34,367 bases of DNA from Candidatus Saccharimonadota bacterium (GTDB lineage: Bacteria > Patescibacteriota > Saccharimonadia > Saccharimonadales > Saccharimonadaceae): the NCBI GenBank assembly GCA_017511645.1, contig JAFWJH010000005.1, positions 1 to 34,367 of the forward strand, given 5' to 3'. Below the pieces are notes generated by a model. It was not told the DNA's origin. It ran no database searches and saw only the letters and a list, made by a program, of their open reading frames with translations. Positions within the stretch are counted from its first letter, which is position 1. Every line of letters begins with the position of its first letter. This document shows, in pieces, positions 30,093-34,367 of this stretch. The translations under genes were made by a program, and so were the position numbers.

Positions 30093-30168
30093 TGGTGGAG
30101 TATGCGGGACTTAAACCCGCGACCTCCGCAATGCGAATGCGGCGCTCTATCAGCTGAGCTAATACCCC
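30093..30168 (-). tRNA. tRNA-Ala(CGC)
   Basis: A 76-nt cloverleaf with CCA encoded. Acceptor GGGGTAT pairs with ATACTCC (one G-U); the anticodon loop TTCGCAT gives CGC (codon GCG). Confidence 0.93.
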
Positions 30169-30177
30169 ATATAATAT

Positions 30178-30186
30178 ATTATATCA
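30178..30186 (-). promoter_or_regulatory. tRNA-Ala(CGC) extended -10 promoter
   Basis: TGATATAAT on the minus strand, overlapping the stop of the upstream gene; start predicted about 3 nt before the tRNA. Confidence 0.6.
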
Positions 30187-30708
30187 TAAACTCTCTAGAT
30201 ATTCATCTAAATTAAGAACCCCCAACCCCTCGATCATATCACAGACTTTACCCAAATCAATAATGGCTGAATCGCCAGTTTTATTTATGTCGAATTCTTT
30301 TACAGTTTCCGGCATCACTACTTTATATTTGTCTTTAAAAAAACTATTTGTTACAGCATAATCATGATACAGCATATTTCTTAGTTCCTCATAGCTCAAT
30401 AGTTTAAATTGTTGCTCAAAAACAGCCAGAGAGCTATAAAACCTATCGTCAGTTATTAAATGGTAAAAATACCCTCTGCCAAAAGACGAATCAATATCAA
30501 AATCTTTTATACACTCTCTTAAGTTTACTTTGCCACGTAAATAACACATTGCACTATCAAATACGTTTGAGCTAGAATGATGTGATTTAATAGAATCTCC
30601 TGTAAAATCTGGTGCAATAGAACCATTTATAAATTCTTCTTTATTTTCGTCGGGATGATTCTTTAAATACTCGTTTGCTGCAGCAAGATGAATAGTTATG
30701 CCTGGCAT
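30184..30708 (-). CDS. Zinc-dependent phospholipase C-like hypothetical protein
   Basis: A protein of about 174 residues. I chose MPGITIHLAAA at 30708 because the TGTTATAAT -10 ends exactly 6 nt before it; the frame opens earlier at 30726, which would lie upstream of transcription. Metal-ligand-like residues appear in the order ITIHLAAA, NGSIAPDF, KSHHSS, YFYHLITDD and YHDY, the pattern of bacterial proteins with the zinc-dependent phospholipase C fold. Substrate and activity are unknown; there is no signal peptide. Confidence 0.6.
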   Translation of the reverse strand: MPGITIHLAAANEYLKNHPDENKEEFINGSIAPDFTGDSIKSHHSSSNVFDSAMCYLRGKVNLRECIKDFDIDSSFGRGYFYHLITDDRFYSSLAVFEQQFKLLSYEELRNMLYHDYAVTNSFFKDKYKVVMPETVKEFDINKTGDSAIIDLGKVCDMIEGLGVLNLDEYLESL

Positions 30709-30714
30709 AAAATT

Positions 30715-30723
30715 ATTATAACA
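30715..30723 (-). promoter_or_regulatory. Extended -10 promoter of phospholipase-like gene
   Basis: TGTTATAAT on the minus strand, 6 nt before the ATG at 30708, directly after the ribosomal operon terminator. Confidence 0.65.
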
Positions 30724-30727
30724 CAAA

Positions 30728-30753
30728 AAATAAGCCCCATAAGGGGCTTATTT
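30728..30753. terminator. Terminator of the ribosomal protein operon
   Basis: AAATAAGCCCC (30728-30738) pairs perfectly with GGGGCTTATTT (30743-30753) around ATAA, with T runs on both strands. It begins immediately after the rpsI stop. Confidence 0.85.
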
Positions 30754-31155
30754 TTAACGTTTCGAGAATTGTTCTCTACGACGAGCAGAGCGAAGACCAT
30801 ATTTCTTGCGCTCTTTCTCGCGCGGATCACGCTTCATCATTCCAGCCTTCTTAAGGACCGGACGTAGATCTGGCGCCTCAATCACGAGAGCCTTCGAGAT
30901 AGCAAGCTTAATTGCGTCAACTTGTCCAGCCAAGCCACCGCCTTTTACCAAAATCGTAATATCATACTCTTTTTGCTTTTCGGCGAGTGCTAGTGGATCA
31001 GTAATTTCCGCAAGATAAGTCTTATTACCAGAAAGATACTCTAGTGCTGGCTTACCATTTACTGTGATTTCACCCTTACCCTTATAAAGACGTGCAGTAG
31101 CCGTAGCAGCTTTGCGACGCCCCAAACCGTAAGTGTATTTCTTCGTAGCAACCAT
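30754..31155 (-). CDS. rpsI: 30S ribosomal protein S9
   Basis: A 133-residue S9. The family pattern includes YTYGLGRRKAATATARLYKGKG at the start, GGGLAGQVDAIKLAISKAL in the middle, and DPREKERKKYGLRSARRREQFSKR at the C-terminus, whose last residues reach the P-site tRNA. It is the last gene of the operon; its ATG shares one base with the rplM stop (TAATG). Confidence 0.97.
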   Translation of the reverse strand: MVATKKYTYGLGRRKAATATARLYKGKGEITVNGKPALEYLSGNKTYLAEITDPLALAEKQKEYDITILVKGGGLAGQVDAIKLAISKALVIEAPDLRPVLKKAGMMKRDPREKERKKYGLRSARRREQFSKR

Positions 31156-31580
31156 TACTTAATCTCCTTTGGATTTTGCGCTGTATGAGCGTGCTCAGCG
31201 CCATCGAATACACGAAGACGAGTCAAACGATCTGCAGCTAATTTATTCTTCGGGAGCATACCCTTTACCGCAGCACGAATCGCTACAGCTGGATCTTTCT
31301 CGATTACTTCTTCAAGTTTTAGTTCGGTGAGGCCACCTGGGAAACCACTATGGCGATAATATTTCTTATCTACCATCTTGTTACCGGTCACTACCAAATC
31401 TTTAGCGTTGATTACAACTACATAGTCACCGTTATCGATATGTGGCGTGTAAGTAACTTTAGATTTACCCATCAATTTATCAGCAATTACTACAGCGAGT
31501 TTACCGAGTGGCATTGATTTTGCGTCAATTACCCACCATTCACGCTTAATTTCAGAACCTTTTTGAGAATAAGTTTTCAT
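31155..31580 (-). CDS. rplM: 50S ribosomal protein L13
   Basis: A 141-residue L13 with WWVIDAKSMPLGKLA near the N-terminus, HIDNGDYVVVINAKDLVVTG, YYRHSGFPGGL and VKGMLPKNKL. It is adjacent to rpsI as in most bacteria and overlaps the rplQ stop by one base. Confidence 0.97.
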   Translation of the reverse strand: MKTYSQKGSEIKREWWVIDAKSMPLGKLAVVIADKLMGKSKVTYTPHIDNGDYVVVINAKDLVVTGNKMVDKKYYRHSGFPGGLTELKLEEVIEKDPAVAIRAAVKGMLPKNKLAADRLTRLRVFDGAEHAHTAQNPKEIK

Positions 31581-32014
31581 TACTTGTCCTCCTTCTTCGC
31601 AGCTGGCTTTTTAGCCTTTGCTGGTTTCTCTGGCTGAACTTCGGGCTTGTCGAACGAAATTTCATCGACAAAGCTAATCGTGCCCATCTCAGAGTTGTCA
31701 CCCCGACGATAACCGGCGTGCTCGATTCTAAGATAGCCAGAATCACGCTTGATCTGTGGCGCAATAATATCTACTAGGATAGTCGCAGCTTCTAGATCAT
31801 TCAAACGTGCGATAATCATCCGACGATTATGTAGACCGCCTTTTTTTGCCATCGTAATCAACTTTTCAGTCGAGCGACGAATTTCCTTCGCACGTGCGAG
31901 CGTAGTTGTTATAGATTGATATTTAATCAGAGAGCACATCAACCCACGCGTGAGCGCCAACCTCTGATCGGTTTCGCGGCCAAATTTACGGCCTTTATAT
32001 CCGTGGCGATGCAT
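31580..32014 (-). CDS. rplQ: 50S ribosomal protein L17
   Basis: A 144-residue L17: MHRHGYKGRKFGRETDQRLALTRGL at the start, IKYQSITTTLARAKEIR, then an L17 core through IEHAGYRRGD. The C-terminal 30 residues are a Lys/Ala/Pro-rich extension (KPAKAKKPAAKK) beyond the usual end. GGAG lies about 13 nt upstream of the ATG; rpoA stops 2 nt before it. Confidence 0.96.
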   Translation of the reverse strand: MHRHGYKGRKFGRETDQRLALTRGLMCSLIKYQSITTTLARAKEIRRSTEKLITMAKKGGLHNRRMIIARLNDLEAATILVDIIAPQIKRDSGYLRIEHAGYRRGDNSEMGTISFVDEISFDKPEVQPEKPAKAKKPAAKKEDK

Positions 32015-32015
32015 A

Positions 32016-32966
32016 TTAAATATTTAACTCCGTTAACTTTTCTTTCACTTCATCCAACGCTTTTTGACCAAAACCTTTCAGATCTTTAAGATCAGTTTCG
32101 GACAAAGTTACCAAATCACGAATCGTCTTAATGTCGTTATTTAGTAAAGCGTTGGCCGTCCGAGCCGACAAATCCAACTCTTCGATTGGTAGCATCAATC
32201 CAGAATCGTCTTCGTCTTGGTTCGAACCCGGCGCAGGAGTCGATTCGACAGTCGTACTCCCAGCGAGCGCAGTATATTGATTCACTAAGATAGCTGCAGC
32301 TTCCTCAAATGCCTCACGTGGGGTGATGGTGCCATCAGTATCCACAGTCAAAGTCAATTGCTGCAAATTGGTATCCTGACCCACACGAGTATTCTCTACC
32401 TTATAGCGTACGCGAAGTACAGGGGTAAACACTGCGTCTACCGCAATCATATCGCTATGTACGCGTTCAGCACTAGATTGCTCAATCGTGAGATACCCAC
32501 GACCAGTTTCTACAATAAAGTGCATCTTTAACACAAACTTTGGATCGTCAATATGACAAATTGTTTGATGTGGGTTAGCAATTTCTACTTCGGATGGAAG
32601 TTTGATATCGCCAGCCACTACACGCTTTTCGCCATCTTTTTCTGATTGCTTGTCACCCTTAATCTCGAGCGTCAGCTCTACTGGTGCATCGGTGTGACAC
32701 TTAAAGCGAATATTTTTGAGGTTAAGCATAATATCTACTACATCCTCGCGAACACCAGGAATAGTAGTATATTCATGACTTGCGCCCTCGATCGAAAACG
32801 CCGTAATCGCTGCACCTTTCACGCTAGAAAGTAGCACTCTCCTCAGAGAATTACCAAGCGTATTACCATAGCCATAGTAAAGTGGCTTGATGACAAACTC
32901 TGCACTATTTTCACCAAGTTCTTTTACATTGGCAAGTGTAGCTTCGTGAATATTTTTTGTAGTCAT
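32016..32966 (-). CDS. rpoA: RNA polymerase alpha subunit
   Basis: A 316-residue alpha subunit. The N-terminal dimerisation and assembly domain has YGYGNTLGNSLRRVLLSSVKGAAIT and the C-terminal domain has LSARTANALLNNDIKTIRDLV and LKGFGQKALDEVKEKL, which in E. coli binds UP elements and activators. An acidic linker (about 235-255) joins them. Position between rpsD and rplQ is standard. Confidence 0.97.
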   Translation of the reverse strand: MTTKNIHEATLANVKELGENSAEFVIKPLYYGYGNTLGNSLRRVLLSSVKGAAITAFSIEGASHEYTTIPGVREDVVDIMLNLKNIRFKCHTDAPVELTLEIKGDKQSEKDGEKRVVAGDIKLPSEVEIANPHQTICHIDDPKFVLKMHFIVETGRGYLTIEQSSAERVHSDMIAVDAVFTPVLRVRYKVENTRVGQDTNLQQLTLTVDTDGTITPREAFEEAAAILVNQYTALAGSTTVESTPAPGSNQDEDDSGLMLPIEELDLSARTANALLNNDIKTIRDLVTLSETDLKDLKGFGQKALDEVKEKLTELNI

Positions 32967-32976
32967 TTAATTCTCC

Positions 32977-33594
32977 TTAACGTGAGTAATACTCAACGAT
33001 TAGTTGTTCGTTAATACCAGCCTCAGCCTCTTCACGCTTTGGTAGGCCAGTAACTTCAATTTTCATTTTCTTCGCGTCGACCTTCAACCACGAAAGTGGT
33101 GTTACATTCGATGCCCCAATAATGTTCGGAAGATTTTTGAAGTATTCGGATTTTGTAGATTTTGGACGAACTTCCAATACGTCACCTGGTTTCAAGCGAA
33201 TCGACGGAATGTCGATTCGGCGGCCATTGAGTAAGAAATGTCCGTGCGAGACTAGTTGCCGAGCTTGGCGGCGAGTCAAAGCAAATCCCGAACGGAATAC
33301 TGCGTTATCTACGCGGCGTTCCAAGTATTCGAGCAACTTTTCACCGGTCAAACCCTCTGCTCTCTGAGCCTCTTTCATTAATTTTGCAAATTGCTTTTCA
33401 AGCAAACCGTACATACGGCGCACTTTTTGCTTTTCACGTAGCTGTGTCAGATACAAACTACCGCCTCTTACGCGCATATCGCCATGCTCGCCTGGAATAC
33501 CAGACTTCTTGGCCATTACTTTATGCGCTTTAGGTGCAAGTGCAAACCCTTCACGACGGCTTTGTTTTACGATTGGAGAATGATCCCTAGCCAT
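32977..33594 (-). CDS. rpsD: 30S ribosomal protein S4
   Basis: A 205-residue S4. The S4 RNA-binding domain reads RRVDNAVFRSGFALTRRQARQLVSHGHFLLNGRRIDIPS, with the conserved C-terminal LIVEYYSR. The N-terminus (RDHSPIVKQSRREGFAL) lacks the four-cysteine zinc site, so it is a C-minus form. It nucleates assembly of the small subunit. It overlaps rpsK by one base. Confidence 0.97.
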   Translation of the reverse strand: MARDHSPIVKQSRREGFALAPKAHKVMAKKSGIPGEHGDMRVRGGSLYLTQLREKQKVRRMYGLLEKQFAKLMKEAQRAEGLTGEKLLEYLERRVDNAVFRSGFALTRRQARQLVSHGHFLLNGRRIDIPSIRLKPGDVLEVRPKSTKSEYFKNLPNIIGASNVTPLSWLKVDAKKMKIEVTGLPKREEAEAGINEQLIVEYYSR

Positions 33595-34031
33595 TATGGT
33601 TTCCTTTCTCCCTTAGGTCGCACACCACCGTGAGCGATCGGGGTTACATCTGTAATACTGTCAATTTTAATACCAACTGTCGAAATAGCACGAATTGCTG
33701 CATCACGACCTAAGCCAATTCCAGATACATACACATCTACCGAATTGAGAGCGTGATTTTTCTTGGCAAGCTCGAGAGCTTTCTCAGCTGCGACACCAGC
33801 CGCAAAAGCGGTGCCTTTCTTCGAACCACGAAAACCATTCGCGCCAGCCGATGAAGCAGTTAATACTCCACCAGTCTTATCAGTGACACTGATAATTGTA
33901 TTGTTAAAGGTGGCTTGAATATGTACCGCGCCAGCGTTTACAATACGCTTACCTTTTTTGCCTTTGGTCTTAGGTGCTGCAACAGCTTCAGTAGTCTCAG
34001 CGACAGTGGTTTTAATTTTTTCTTCTGCCAT
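33594..34031 (-). CDS. rpsK: 30S ribosomal protein S11
   Basis: A 145-residue S11 with an N-terminal extension of about 25 residues (Ala/Thr/Lys-rich). The family core begins at GAVHIQATFNNTIISVTD, followed by SSAGANGFRGSKKGTAFAAG and DVTPIAHGGVRPKGERKP. Part of the platform of the small subunit. ATG preceded by AAAGGATAATC. Confidence 0.97.
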   Translation of the reverse strand: MAEEKIKTTVAETTEAVAAPKTKGKKGKRIVNAGAVHIQATFNNTIISVTDKTGGVLTASSAGANGFRGSKKGTAFAAGVAAEKALELAKKNHALNSVDVYVSGIGLGRDAAIRAISTVGIKIDSITDVTPIAHGGVRPKGERKP

Positions 34032-34042
34032 ATGATTATCCT

Positions 34043-34367
34043 TTAAGTCTTACTTGCTGCCTTAGGTTGTGCACCACCGACCGCGATCGCCTTACCCTTA
34101 CGAGTACGTGCATTCGTCCGAGTACGCTGGCCGTTGACTGGTAATTTCGCCTTGTGACGCATTCCCTTGTAGGAATTAATATCCTTTAAACGTTTAATAT
34201 TGTTACTCACTAGGCGCTTCAAATCACCTTCAACATGGTATTTCTTCGAAATAATGTCGTTGATTTTTTGTTCGTCAGCCTCGGTGAGATCTTTCACCCG
34301 AGTGGTAGGCTCGATTTTAGCCTCCGCAAGGATTTTCTTTGAAGTGGTCCGCCCAATTCCGTATACA
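34043..34367 (-). CDS. rpsM: 30S ribosomal protein S13 (5' end outside window)
   Basis: The frame continues without stop past the internal Met at 34297 to the right edge, encoding [17 protein letters not shown] before [11 protein letters not shown], which is typical S13. The C-terminal [18 protein letters not shown] matches the tail that contacts tRNA in the P site. The first 10-15 residues are missing. Confidence 0.95.
   Translation of the reverse strand, partial: VYGIGRTTSKKILAEAKIEPTTRVKDLTEADEQKINDIISKKYHVEGDLKRLVSNNIKRLKDINSYKGMRHKAKLPVNGQRTRTNARTRKGKAIAVGGAQPKAASKT

Noticed and set aside
1-34367. CRISPR array, rRNA genes or insertion sequences
   Set aside because: I found no regularly spaced direct repeats, no rRNA and no transposase with terminal inverted repeats.
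1-34367. Recoded TGA (glycine or tryptophan)
   Set aside because: Several genes, including the pseudouridine synthase, prmC and the 3643 gene, end at TGA exactly where family length or gene coupling requires a stop.

Overview
The window looks like a chromosomal segment of a small-genome Patescibacteria/CPR bacterium, most probably Candidatus Saccharibacteria (TM7). I infer this from compact genes with stripped-down domain sets, single-copy housekeeping genes, TGA used as an ordinary stop codon (which argues against the Gracilibacteria/Absconditabacteria code), and host-associated surface and secretion genes. The taxon is an inference; only a phylogeny of the ribosomal proteins at the right end would settle it.

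Region 1 (1 to about 10480) is accessory DNA, read as an integrated mobile element. Its left end is outside the window or not recognisable. It carries a translationally coupled plus-strand cargo operon (DUF2185/Imm33-like protein, nucleotidyltransferase-fold protein, HopA1-like protein, Nudix hydrolase; 80-3142). A minus-strand run of three small element-type genes follows (3132-3846), then an orphan 348-residue protein under its own promoter (4050-5096). Next is a replication-like module preceded by two mutually exclusive hairpins: a small protein, an SF3/D5-like helicase-ATPase and an SSB-like protein with an acidic tail (5341-7683). Last are three serine-recombinase genes: a free-standing DNA-binding half, a free-standing catalytic half that has lost two catalytic arginines, and an intact large serine recombinase whose last codons lie inside a host tRNA-Val(CAC) gene. 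That tRNA 3' end is the probable attachment site.

Region 2 (10560-30730) is host chromosome. It holds translation termination (prfA-prmC), envelope and secretion (HtrA-type protease, signal peptidase I, membrane proteins), rmuC, a rubrerythrin-SDR pair, a cation diffusion facilitator, a TPR protein, a pseudouridine synthase/delta-prime pair, trpS, a minus-strand sortase-CotH-choloylglycine hydrolase run, and a plus-strand nucleotide/one-carbon run (HD phosphohydrolase, thyA, folA, glyA). Five further tRNAs are interspersed: Thr(TGT), Thr(GGT), Tyr, Ala(GGC) and Ala(CGC).

Region 3 (30754-34367) is the conserved ribosomal/RNA polymerase operon on the minus strand: rpsM (partial), rpsK, rpsD, rpoA, rplQ, rplM, rpsI, closed by a strong terminator.

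The most striking pattern is promoter architecture. Many transcription units start with an extended -10 (TGnTATAAT-like) placed 6-8 nt before the ATG, so the predicted transcription start falls on or within 2 nt of the start codon and no Shine-Dalgarno can exist. This holds for about ten first genes (4050, 10581, 14269, 14211, 16061, 18227, 19967, 21507, 25504, 30708), while internal operon genes usually have a clear Shine-Dalgarno. Other leads are the split, apparently inactivated recombinase pair, the recombinase/tRNA overlap, tRNA-derived repeats beside tRNA-Tyr and tRNA-Thr, and a hairpin that pairs the tRNA-Ala CCA end with the trpS ribosome-binding site.
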